A stretch of DNA of 32,988 nucleotides from Neelides folsomi (taxonomy: Eukaryota; Arthropoda; Collembola; Neelipleona; Neelidae), in assembly GCA_034687125.1 (NCBI GenBank), contig JAQGBZ010000555.1:1-32988 (forward strand), read 5' to 3'. Below, one piece after another: positions 9,529-19,535 of the stretch (positions within the stretch are counted from its first letter, which is position 1; each line of letters opens with the position of its first letter). Both the position numbers and the translations under genes were made by a program. The notes under the pieces are model-generated. The model ran no database searches and was not told the DNA's origin. It saw nothing but the letters and a program-made list of their open reading frames with translations.

Positions 9529-10250
9529 TTAATCTTCATCTTCTTCGTCATCTTCTTCTTCATCATCTTCCTCGTGATCATTTTTGATTGTGTTGAGTCT
9601 GAATGGTTTAAATAAATGTTCATCAAATTCAGTTTTATAAGGATAAACTATTTTAGAATTGCATTGCACAGAGAAAATCCCATTGTTGATTAATTCATAT
9701 CCGTAATAAGTCGTATTGTAGGGATCGGCCCATTCTTTAAATACAACTGCATGGCTCGTGACGTTAACTTTCCCAATTAAGATTTCTCTCCGTTCTTTTA
9801 TCAAAGCGTCTCCTTTTTCCAATTGACTTGTTGTGATCCGCTCTGTAAAATCGAAAATCTGCGGAACTCCGTAAGATTGTGGTAAATTCCAGGCCATTGA
9901 GAGAAAACCCAAACCGGTCGGGTTGTATTCTTTGATTTCTTCATCTTTATAGATTTTCCCTGGGAATTTGAAGTCTTCTTTTTCTGAATAAGTAATGCCT
10001 TTAAAACACCAATTTTCGGCTCGGTCAATTACATCGTGTCTTGTAAGGCCAATTGTTAAACCTAAAATTATTTTAAATATTAAATAATCCAAACTTATTA
10101 ACATGCAAATTCCATATGGTTAAATATTGTTAATTGTAATTACAAATTGTAATGTGTAAAAATGGGGTAAATATAATGTAAGATTATTATAAACGAATTA
10201 AACATTTTACCAAAATAATATGCACAAATGCACAATGTGAACAATTTCAT
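9529..10250 (-). CDS. Secreted NlpC/P60-like protein lacking the catalytic Cys
   Basis: Two exons, 10211-10250 (MKLFTLCICAYYF, signal peptide) and 9529-10061, give 190 residues. The body resembles NlpC/P60-fold cysteine peptidases of the bacterial and fungal type, which cut peptidoglycan peptides. Visible family features are RHDVIDRAENW, GFLSMAW (65-71), LEKGDAL, and SHAVVFKEWAD with H117 in the catalytic-His position. In the nucleophile motif, where active members have a DCSG-type sequence, this protein reads NPTGLGF, so the Cys is replaced (about G63). It is therefore probably a pseudoenzyme that binds rather than cleaves. The tail (174-190) is almost entirely Asp/Glu. Similar enzymes in arthropods are thought to derive from bacteria. 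A TATAAA on the minus strand (10276-10281) is only 26 bases before the ATG, unusually close for a functional TATA box. Confidence 0.75.
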
Positions 10251-10791
10251 TTTAAAAATTTAAATTTAAAATGGCTTTATAAATATTTAAAGATATTTTC
10301 TAAATACAATTAGAATATTTTAGAGAGTTTGGTAAATAAATGATGTCAAGTGGCGAATAACGGTTTAAGTAACTAGGTTCGTCTTTTGAAACCATGCCAA
10401 AATGACATTGCCCTAAAATATTCAATCCTGTTTTACTATTTATTTTATTTTCCATTTAACCATATTAAATTAAATGAACTATCAAGTTGACAAAAATTAC
10501 CAGTATAACCTACCTATACACCTCCATGTATCTAATTACTTACATATATAGAGTATATTTTACATATACGTACACTTACATATACATATGCTGTAGATAT
10601 ATGGATATATAGTATTTGTGTATATATATATACATATATATACATAACCTACAAGCGTTTATGCATAGCATAAACGCTTGTAGGTTAAAGGTAAATTGAA
10701 TGTTGTACGCGATTAGATTACTCAAGTTAATATTTATTTATTGATTTTTTATTTAATTGATTATATTTTAGTTTTAATCATAAATGAGTTT
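10251..10791. other. Intergenic region with TA-rich tract and hairpin
   Basis: No gene is seen. About 10530-10645 is a TATATA/ACATATA simple-sequence tract, ending in a perfect hairpin listed separately. An AATAAA for the BBOX1-like gene (minus, 10748-10753) falls at the right end. Confidence 0.6.
10646..10686. repeat. Perfect 19-bp inverted repeat (hairpin)
   Basis: AACCTACAAGCGTTTATGC (10646-10664) is exactly complementary to 10668-10686, with a 3-base spacer ATA. The arms are GC-richer than the flanking TA tract. No ORF or terminator role is evident. It may be a small fold-back insertion or a relic of break repair. Confidence 0.9.
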
Positions 10792-12708
10792 TTAGTTGTT
10801 AGATTTTATAGATGTTTTGAGAACATTTATTGTAGAAAAAACTTCATCCCAATCAAGGTAACATCCTTCGAGATGACGTTCCCCCTTCGTTGTATCAAAT
10901 CCCTCGCGTCCATGCAAAAACCTCCAGTTGTCAAAGAGAAAAACATCTCCTATAATAAATCATTAGATTATATTCCATTCTTATATTCCATTATAAAATT
11001 ATAAACCAGAGATCATTGAAATTATGAAAATTAAAAGGAATTTTTATCGAATATATTTTTTCTGACCTTCTTTGAGTTTAAATTGATAAAAGAATCTTTG
11101 GTCATAGCAGAGATTCGTGAAATGTTTGAGAGCTTCGTATAACGCTTTCACATTTGTTGTTTCTATTGGAAGGAAAGAACTCAATTGCTGGTTGCTGTAA
11201 ACAATTCTTCTCATCTCATTCTTCTTCCCGATTCTGAATTTAAATTAAATTAAATAATTTTAAATTAAACTTGAAATTAATTAATAAATTAATTATATTG
11301 TATTTAAGTTATTTACACAAATGTTGGTGAATGATGAACTTTGTGAAATTTTGTCGCATCTTCCCCAATGTCATAAAATTCCACAGGAATTGTCGAAAGA
11401 GCTTTGAATTTGAGCGGCACTCGAGATTTCATTTCCGAAGCAACGGTGAATCCGTCTACAAGATGCGAAGTCCCTCCGATTCCCGCGAATTGTTTAATGC
11501 AGTGAAGAATTTGAATTCCGGGTGGATAAACATAATATGGAAGATCTGTGTGAACTCCAAGGGTCGTGGAAGTATATGCCAAATTCACAGCATTAACTTC
11601 CGAACGCACTGTAAATATTTCTCTACAATACAATATACAATATCATAATTATTAATTAGGTAGTTATTTATTGACAATAAGCCTTTAATTTTAGATTTAA
11701 TTTTAATCAACACTTAAATTTTCTATTCCATGTTACAATTACAATATGTAACAATTACCCATAATGTGTTTTTCTAATAAACCCAATTTTATTTGCTAAA
11801 AGATTTAATTGTCCACATTTTTTCTCAGCGCCTTCTAAAAGAAAAACTCCTTCTTTTGATAAGATTTGAAGAACGTTTAATAATTTTTTCTCGTCATTTA
11901 ACACATCCTATGATAATTAGATTGGAATTTGTAAAATGTTAAAAATGACAAATAAATTAATCTACAAGTTATTAATGCATTGAATAAAATAATAATCTAA
12001 TGTTGTTAATTCATTTAATAGAATAATTTAATTAAAATTGTAAATAAACATTATTGATATAATCTTTTTCTAACATTGAAATTGTCAATATTAATTGTTG
12101 ATTTTGCATGAAATAAAATTGGATCATCTCTTGGTGTTTCTTTTCTCTTCTTGATATTCGCTATTGAGAAACTCCTCTGGTTTAGCCATTGTTCCGAAAA
12201 ACAACTTTCGTGCCCATCAGACCATTTGCACTCAACGTGATTGTTGTTTAAATTAGCAGTTAAAATGCAATTTTCCAGATTTAACTGCGTCATTAAACGC
12301 GCTCTTGATTTTGATGATTCGTGGAAACATTTGGAACATGTGCAATTGTCTTGAAGAAATAACCATGGATATTCATGAATTTCTCCCTTATTAAATTCAA
12401 CCTTTTTAAATAATATAAATATTTCATTAAATGTTGTAAATATTATTTATTAAGCTACAATTATGCATTTTATTATTATACCTTTATTATCCTCTTAATT
12501 GTCTAAATTAACATTTATTGAATATTGCTGGTTAGTTTATTAATTGTAATTTAATTATTTTACTAACTTGAATCGCCTCTTTTAAATTGCTATTTTTCAC
12601 AGAGATAATTGCAAATTGTCGTGTAGAAGTTGAGAATTTTTTTTGTATTATACATTTAAATAAATTTGGGGTTTTTAAGCCAAAGAGAATCGTTTTATTA
12701 ATTGACAT
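10792..12708 (-). CDS. BBOX1: Gamma-butyrobetaine dioxygenase-like protein
   Basis: An Fe(II)/2-oxoglutarate hydroxylase that would convert gamma-butyrobetaine to carnitine. Six exons (minus): 12568-12708, 12075-12401, 11759-11907, 11317-11622, 11067-11233 and 10792-10949, joined in frame to 415 residues. The N-terminal zinc domain has LQDNCTCSKCFH (C67, C69, C72). The double-stranded beta-helix core carries H230 and D232 (HTDLPYY) and H376 (FLHGREGF) as iron ligands. An Arg in ERHLEG probably binds 2-oxoglutarate. HTDLPYY and DNWRFLHG favour BBOX1 over the paralogue TMLHE. The first 45 or so residues are basic and Ser/Thr-rich, like a mitochondrial presequence, which is more typical of TMLHE, so localisation is open. 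I rejected the upstream TTG at 12723 as a start. AATAAA lies at 10748-10753. Confidence 0.92.
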
Positions 12709-14039
12709 TTTATTAAAAGTCAATATTGGTATAAATAGTACATGGAGCTTATATGTTTAATGTGTAACTACGTAGTATTCTATTATTGATCTATCCCAAT
12801 GAGTGACACTTATATTAAATGAATCAGCATAAATGGGAATTCTAATAATAATCATTTCTTTGTACGAAGAGATATTTAAAAGGAAAATGAATGTTTGACT
12901 TTGTACTTTGAACTTCCACCGTCTCATATTCCATGATGAGTAAAATTAAAGGTCAATTAACTTACACTCCCCCCACTCATTCATTAGCTCAATTATCTTA
13001 TGTTGTAAATATGTACATAGTAATACATTAAATTGATACATCAATGACGTATTTATATATCAATCATCTATTATTTAATGAAATTTATAAAACACATTTA
13101 TGTATAAAGAATTATATACCTAAAAGTATAAGTATATAAATATAGCATTGATATGTAAACATAATGTACCAATATATCGATATAATACATACTATATCTA
13201 TATGATGCACTTATTTAAATGTTATCATGGTCATGTATACTCTAGTTGAATAAAAAATCGCATTTTATTTTTATATAATTCAATGAATTAAGATATAGGG
13301 TTAAAAGTATACATAATTAATAATCGGATTGGATCGGATCGGAAAAAATCGGGGAAATCTGGAAATAATTATACAGATAGTAGTTTATGGAGTTAAAGTT
13401 AATTATTGAAGATTATTAAACCGATTTATCCTTGAGTTTACGATGACGGCTTTGGGTTTTTTGTTGTCTTTAAATCGTTAACTTTCAATGTTATTTATTT
13501 GTTTATGCTCGAAGCTAGTAGTTTTCCTTAAAGACTCAACAAGCAAATTAAAATTACTTAACTGTTATTTAACAAATGATGCTTTGCTTCCTTACAATTA
13601 ACAACTATAAATAGAACCAATTATAAGCGTGTCGACTTTTCAAACTATATACATACAACCAAAACTTACAAATAAAGACTAATAAAAACATCAATTATGG
13701 TCATTGATCAATAAATACAAAATAATAATCTTTGAATTATTGGTGGAATTAAAGATGGCAAAATATAAAAACAGGAAAAATGAGAAAAATTGGAAGACGG
13801 ACATGTTCCAAGGTTTAATTTTTAAATAGCAATTTTGCATGAAATAGTTAAGAGAGAGGAAATTAGGTATAATTGGTTGGTATTATTACAACAAGGAATT
13901 ATTTTTATGAATAATACAATACTTGGTAGTTGTATATAAACAATGCAGTTGGTTAATTCTTCCACACTTTTTTAGTATTCTTTTCATACATGTTCATTTT
14001 TAAACCAGGATTCGGGTAAATTAAAAATCAACCACCAGC
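12709..14039. other. Intergenic region
   Basis: AT-rich DNA between divergent genes. It includes short GGATCGGATCGG and AAAATCGGGG stretches near 13325-13360 and the TATA box for the small peptide gene at 13933-13940. I find no further gene with support. Confidence 0.5.
13933..13940 (+). promoter_or_regulatory. TATA box for the 51-residue peptide gene
   Basis: TATATAAA, 100 bases upstream of the ATG at 14040. A start about 30 bases downstream would give a 5'UTR of roughly 75 bases. Confidence 0.5.
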
Positions 14040-14349
14040 ATGTTTCAAAAGGTATGATTTTTAATTTCCAATAAATCCATATTTAATAACAGTCACATTT
14101 ACAAATATAATACATTTATTATAATATAATATATTAAATCCAATTTAAATATGAAAATATTAAATTATAAGTGTATTAATAATTTAATTATTTAATATAT
14201 TTCAGATCTTTTCATTTATTATGATTCTCTTCATCATTGTATCAATTTGTTGTTCCCAATTGTCCGCAACTCCAATCCTTGAACCTTCGCAAGAAGCAAG
14301 TGGCGGATTTCATTGTAAAAATCTTTGGTGTTCGAAAATTTCAAGTTGA
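14040..14349 (+). CDS. Small secreted peptide precursor (51 aa)
   Basis: Unrecognised. Exon 1 (14040-14051) encodes only MFQK. A GTATGA donor and TTTCAG acceptor join it to exon 2 (14206-14349). The product has a strong signal peptide (IFSFIMILFIIVSICCSQLSA) and a mature part of about 26 residues starting near TPILEPSQEA and ending GGFHCKNLWCSKISS. The two mature cysteines, four residues apart, could form a six-residue ring of the size found in several small cyclic peptide hormones. There is no C-terminal amidation glycine and no dibasic site in the mature part, so this is not a typical amidated neuropeptide. AATAAA motifs follow the stop within 5 bases. The splice sites, TATA box and polyA signal make it a credible gene. 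Confidence 0.65.
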
Positions 14350-14487
14350 AAAATAAATAAAATAAATTCCTGTTTTTAATTATTTGCCCGATTCTATTAT
14401 TTTATTAAATATATAACTATTAAACAATTTCGGTAAAATTCATCTATAAAGTGGTTAATTACCTTAAAGACTTATAAATACAAATGT

Positions 14488-14493
14488 TTTATT
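14488..14493 (-). terminator. Polyadenylation signal of ten-cysteine gene
   Basis: AATAAA on the minus strand, immediately after the stop codon at 14496-14498. Confidence 0.5.
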
Positions 14494-14495
14494 AG

Positions 14496-15632
14496 CTATT
14501 GTTTCTCTTTGCATTCAATTGTTTTGCCAAGCCAAGTGGCAATTTCCCCAATCCCATCACATTTATAACGATGATTTGAAGAACAATCTCCGCAAATTTG
14601 TCCAGTCTTTTTACTCGACCCACAAAAAACACCTGGTTGAAGGCAAAAGCATTGCCTTACTGAAATAAATAAAATAAAATGAGAAAAAAATCATATAAAA
14701 TATGTGTTAATAGTTTTCAAGATTAGAAATAAAATAAAGTATAAATATTAAAGTATATATTCACCATTTTGTGACCTGAGGCAGGTAATATATTCGACTG
14801 TAAGAAAGACGTTTATTTATACATCAAAATTTTATAAAATTTATATAAAAGTCAAAATATGGTACATAAGTTTTTACAGATGTATAAATATGTATATGTG
14901 CATGTTGTATACAAAATTCAATAGAGCAATTGATTAGATTAATTACAGTTATTTGTTAAATTTAGAAATCATATTTACCTTGAGCTAATCCTCGTCTATA
15001 AAAATCCCCACTGTCCAATTTTTCAAAATCTTGGCGGTCTTTCAGATTCTATAAGAAATGGATTTTAAATAACAAATTTTAATTGCAATTAAAAAAACTT
15101 AATCCAAAGAAACAAAATAGTTAAACATTTGAATATATTTTTTAACTATTTCTACAAGATAATTAACTGTAAGAAAAGATACGCAAATAAAATATTAGAT
15201 AATATGTATATTAAGGAATTAATGTCAGACATGTCAGAATATAATTTCTCTTATAACCAATTCAATTTTGCTCGTCTTCGGATCTTGACAAATACATCCA
15301 TCCTTTAATTCTGTATTCTTTAAACAAATGAATAAACACAATTAATATGGTTGCCGAATTCCCGGGAACGCTCTTAATATGGTTGCCGAATTCCCGGGAA
15401 CGCTCTATGGAACGTTCCCGTGTATTCCCGTATATGCGTTCTCACCAGCGTTCCCGGGAACGTTCCCATGTTACGTTCAACAATTAACGAATTTATATAA
15501 TAATATATAATATTGTCATATTACTTTTTATACGAAAATCTTATAAAATACATTTTTATTACTTACATGAACAAAGGCCACCGCAAATTGAGGGGTAAAA
15601 ATGGCAAGAAGAATAAAAAGGGCGAATTTCAT
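14496..15632 (-). CDS. Secreted ten-cysteine protein (130 aa)
   Basis: Unrecognised. Five exons (minus): 15567-15632, 15258-15317, 14979-15048, 14765-14797 and 14496-14659. Every junction keeps an open frame: phases 0, 0, 1 and 1. Exon 1 is a complete signal peptide (MKFALFILLAIFTPQFAVA). The mature protein has CIC at 30-32, C71, then a dense C-terminal module of CFC (80, 82), C89, C99, C102, C110 and C126. The spacing CFCLQPGVFCG...CGDC looks like a disulfide-rich secreted module. Ten cysteines allow five disulfides. The first intron contains the GC-rich palindromic insertion at 15342-15466. Possible roles include antimicrobial, inhibitor or venom-like proteins, but nothing here decides. Exon 2 uses an AAAG acceptor; the nearby alternative CAG would hit a stop. 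Confidence 0.75.
15342..15466. repeat. GC-rich palindromic insertion with 32-bp tandem duplication
   Basis: Two identical adjacent 32-base units (15342-15373 and 15374-15405) each contain GAATTCCCGGGAACG. They are followed by more GGGAACG/CGTTCCC segments, including the perfect palindromes CGTTCCCGGGAACG (15449-15462) and GGGAACGTTCCC (15455-15466). The block is far richer in GC than its intron. It may be a short non-autonomous mobile element. Confidence 0.85.
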
Positions 15633-16378
15633 TTTGATGTTTAGATAGTTTATTAAAATTCTGAATGAGGGGATTATAGATGTGATATTTGTTTAAAAAA
15701 TCTTATAATTGGATTTTCCTATAAGTTCCTTGCTAGTTGACAATGAACGATTAAACGATGGTTTAAACTTTATAAGACACCAAATTACATTTATATACTC
15801 GAATTTTCCTTAATCATCCTTTTAATCATCTTTCTCATTAATTAGTCATATTTCTGTAGAATTGAATTTGAATGCAAAAGTTAAATAAAATGAAAACATT
15901 GATGATATGAATTACTTACATTAATGCGTATTAAAAACTTGAACTCTTGAACTTGATGAGTTTAAAAGTTTATAGTGTTATTCATATTCATATAAATATT
16001 TAGGTTAATTAATGCGCCTCTACTGTTTGCTCTTATCTCTGATTGATAAAGATAATATATTTAGTTCTTTACTTTAATCAATTCGTTAGAACTTAATTGA
16101 CATTTCCTTATAAAATTAACACATTGAGACTGGAAAAATGTGTAATTTTAGAATTCTATATCTATATAGGATATATTTATTACGCATATATGCGAGATAT
16201 ATCTAGATATATCTAGTTTATTCGCCTAAAAATACAGAATGTTATAATATGAAATTTTACAAATTATCTTTGTATGAAAGTGATTATTATTTATTTTTGC
16301 AAATATTTTAATAATATCGTTTCATACAACGTGTGTCTTTAATTTGTTAAATAAAATATACAATATTTATAATTTAAT
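15633..16378. other. Intergenic region with nested palindromes
   Basis: No gene is seen. It contains two abutting perfect palindromes, CGCATATATGCG (16183-16194) and a 20-base AGATATATCT-type palindrome (16195-16214). Confidence 0.55.
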
Positions 16379-17319
16379 TTAATTAGCGCAATTGGTTTGG
16401 TTGATATGGGTCATATCGCTATCAGCAAGTCCGTAGCCATCGATGATATTGGTCAAAATTGATTCAACGCTTGGGCTCATGATTTGTGTTCGGCTCATCA
16501 ACATGAAGATTTCTTCAGCTTGTCCTTGAACGATTTCACAAGCGTACCAAATGGCCCAAGTGCTTTTGTCAGTAGCAACCAAACTTTGGGATTGACCTCC
16601 TACAAAGACACAAAAATGAAATTTTAATTTATAGTTCTTAATTGCACAAATGTTGGTTTAATTTATAGTTCTTCTTAATTAAATCCATTATTCATTTATT
16701 TTAAATTTTCCAATTAAGAAAAGTATGTTAATATTTTAAAATTACCACTGGATCCATAAACATCGAGAACTCCTGGCATTGAAAGATCTTTAATAACGGC
16801 AACTCCTTCGCCATTTTCCCAAACTCCTGCACGCCTTCTCCTATTAATTTAAAATATATAATTAATTAGATCAGAAAGGATACGGTCATTCGGTTGAAAT
16901 TTAATTTTAATTAATTAAAAAAATTATTAATTGAACTTTGTCCTTACTTGTAAGTGTAATCAACAAGATTAACGTAGTTTTCTCTCATGGTGTAGGATTC
17001 TGAAAAACATTCTGAGGTTGGATCTCCAACGTGTTTTGGTCCAGCTTTGATCATATACCAATTACCCGTGAACTAAAAACCAATTTAACCAATATGATTA
17101 ATTAACCACTTAATTAATTATTTTTACCAAAACTCATTAAATATTGATTTAATTAAAATATTTTTAAAAATAAGTTTTAAAAATGGCTTTAAAAAAATAA
17201 ATACAACTTACGTCCTCAGCTTTAGTGTTTCTCCGTTGAGGGAAAATGGCTGGACATCCAGCTTCATTTTCAATCAAAATCCCCAAAAGGACCAAAGCGA
17301 AAATTGTTTTTCCAATCAT
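16379..17319 (-). CDS. Secreted lipocalin, ApoD/bilin-binding type
   Basis: A small carrier protein that binds hydrophobic ligands such as lipids, pigments or odorants in a beta-barrel. Four exons (minus): 17212-17319, 16948-17072, 16746-16840 and 16379-16599, in frame to 182 residues, the usual lipocalin length. The signal peptide MIGKTIFALVLLGILIENEAG is followed by GCPA. The first signature GxW appears as FTGNWYMIKAG (37-47). The second conserved region TDKSTWAIWYAC matches the strand pair near the barrel mouth in apolipoprotein D-like members. Four mature cysteines (C22, the ECF and YAC cysteines, and the last near TNC) suit the two conserved disulfides. The ligand cannot be told from sequence. 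A TATATAAA lies upstream at 17361-17368. Confidence 0.9.
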
Positions 17320-18406
17320 GATCGATATTTTCAAATGGGCCCCGAAAGTGGAATGAGTGGTTTATATACGTCTATAAGAATGGAAAAACACTTGACATTA
17401 AAATCAGCATTTTGATACATTGACATATTGATAGATGTTGATATTGAAAGATAGTTATGTATTTGATTTTTTATCATGTGTTTAATTATAGTAAACTAGT
17501 TTATAATTAATTGGATTTCTTTGTAATCCTTATCCTTTATAGAGAGGAATAGATTGGCAATTGGGAGGCTCACTTTGAGTTTTCGTTAAAAGTGCCGACG
17601 CCGACGAAAATAAGTTGAATTTATATAAAAATGTTCAGAATTGGGTTGCTTGCATTTATGCCCTTTATATAAATGTTACTTATATCATTAAGTGATTATT
17701 ATAAAATGTTTTTAATAATGATAATGTTCGTTGAGATAATGTCAAATATATAACGAAGGAAAATAATTCTGATCAAATATTTGTATACTGAAATGAATTA
17801 CCAAATAACAGTCAATACAAAATAAAGTGCAAAAATTAAGTTCATCCGTTGTATAATCAATAATCATCTCCTCTTCAAATTTGCACGTCTTTAAACTGAA
17901 TGTTCAATGTACAATAAGTTCAATTCAAATTGGCAATAAATTATATGCAGCCCTTATATAAAAAGTAGTGCAATTAGAGTTGATTTGCAATTGTCAGTAA
18001 TGGTAATTCCATTTGGTTGATTAATTTTATTAATCGAATTTTAGTGTTCACATTTCACATCCTTCATATAATGGAATTGATTGTTGACTGATAAAGTTCT
18101 TAACCTAGGTAAACCCTGAACTAATATAGTTGAAATAAGTGGAGTAAAGTTTGCCTGACACATATACTTGTAAAATGGGATTATATGATGAATTTAAATT
18201 AACAAAGAAAATAAATATAGATAAGAATAATGAATAAAGTATCTTTATTAATTAGCACAAAATACTATACCTATATATATAGGCTAATATACATTTTGCT
18301 TTATATTGGATTAAGATTCTGCAAATTAAATTATTGACAAATAATTTTAAAACAATTTTAACTAACATTAAAGTATTACATTAAAGTAGTTAATTTATGG
18401 TAATGT
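17320..18406. other. Intergenic region
   Basis: Apart from the lipocalin TATA box, AT-rich DNA with no gene I can support. A short GTGCCGACGCCGACG stretch lies near 17591. Confidence 0.5.
17361..17368 (-). promoter_or_regulatory. TATA box of lipocalin gene
   Basis: TATATAAA on the minus strand, 42 bases before the lipocalin ATG at 17319, predicting a very short 5'UTR. Confidence 0.6.
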
Positions 18407-18813
18407 TTAACTAATGACACATTTTTGGGTGTCTTTGTTAAATTCTTGACAATTTTTCTTATCTTTATTGACAGGACATCCGAAAGGGCCATATTGTTTC
18501 ACAACATTATTCGCAACTTTGCACATTAAATAGGAATTATATTTATCTTCACCAAGAGACTTGCATGGTCCGGGAAAGGCTGAATTCTTCGGATAAGGAA
18601 AAGCGTCAACACCACCATTATACGCAAATACGCCATGTTGATTAGGATAATTAGTACAGTTTGCAATTGCCACTTTTCCTTTGGCGCTTGTTGCCAAAAC
18701 AAAGAGAATTGCCGAACATAAAATAATCTAAGAAATAAAATACAAAACTATATTCTATCATGTAAAATTACTATAAATTTTAATTTTGCCAAAATAATTA
18801 TAACTACCTTCAT
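18407..18813 (-). CDS. Small secreted six-cysteine protein (108 aa)
   Basis: Unrecognised. Exon 1 (18808-18813) codes only Met-Lys and ends in a GTAGTT donor. Exon 2 (18407-18727) starts after TTTCTTAG and continues the signal peptide IILCSAILFVLATSAKG. The mature protein is about 90 residues and rich in Asn, Lys and Gly. It has six cysteines in the contexts NCT, PCK, MCK, GCP, NCQ and KCV, enough for three disulfides. Aromatic and proline-rich turns (FAYNGGVDAFPYP) lie near its start. The tiny first exon resembles that of the 51-residue peptide gene. No enzyme motif is visible. No TATA box is clear. Confidence 0.72.
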
Positions 18814-19535
18814 GTTTTTCAAGAATTTAAAACTTGATTTTAATTCAATTGATAGTTCTTTTCAGATTTAAAATGGATGTTAAACTGAATTCTTTAGAAA
18901 TTTTTTTTCGATTTTATTCAAATTTTCAATGTCAAATTGAACAATTAAAATTACAAATATTCATAAAATTAAGAAATCACACAAGTATTTTGAAACAGTT
19001 GAGAATTAAAGTTTTAAGTTTAAGGGATGTTAACAAGGTTGTTTGGAAATAACTTATTGGCTAATATAAAATTTAAAGTACTTTGAATTTACTGCTATTT
19101 GATTACTAATGAAATAATAATTTGCATACAATTTAACAGATAAATATACTTAAACGAACATAAATTAGAATTACCTTGTCATAATGGGGGAAAATGTAAT
19201 AAAAAATAAATTGAATCTACACTTAAATTAAGACATTATAGGACTATTGAATTTTTCATTGATAAAGTACTTAATAAAATTATTATTAGGGTAATGACAA
19301 TAACTTATTTTCTCCTAAAGTTTAAAATTGAATCAAAATATGACCTGGCAATGATCACGTTAACCAATGAGATACAATGTTCCCAAATGAGATTTTCTTC
19401 AATCAGATCATCGTAATAACAATTTATAATTGTGGATCAAAAGTAATCATATTTAGTGATTGTGAGCGGAAAGTTTGAAATCAAAATCGCACTCTGTAAA
19501 TCTCGTCCTATCAGTATCAGATTCGTTTTTAATTT
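18814..19535. other. Intergenic region
   Basis: AT-rich. The plus-strand open frame at 18834-19052 is Lys/Leu/Phe-rich with no domain or splice context, and I do not call it a gene. Confidence 0.5.

Noticed and set aside
11331..11648. Plus open frame of 105 codons opposite the BBOX1-like gene
   Set aside because: It is antisense to exon 4, which holds the HTD iron-binding motif.
18834..19052. Plus open frame of 72 codons
   Set aside because: It has AT-driven Lys/Leu/Phe composition, no family features and no promoter or polyA context.
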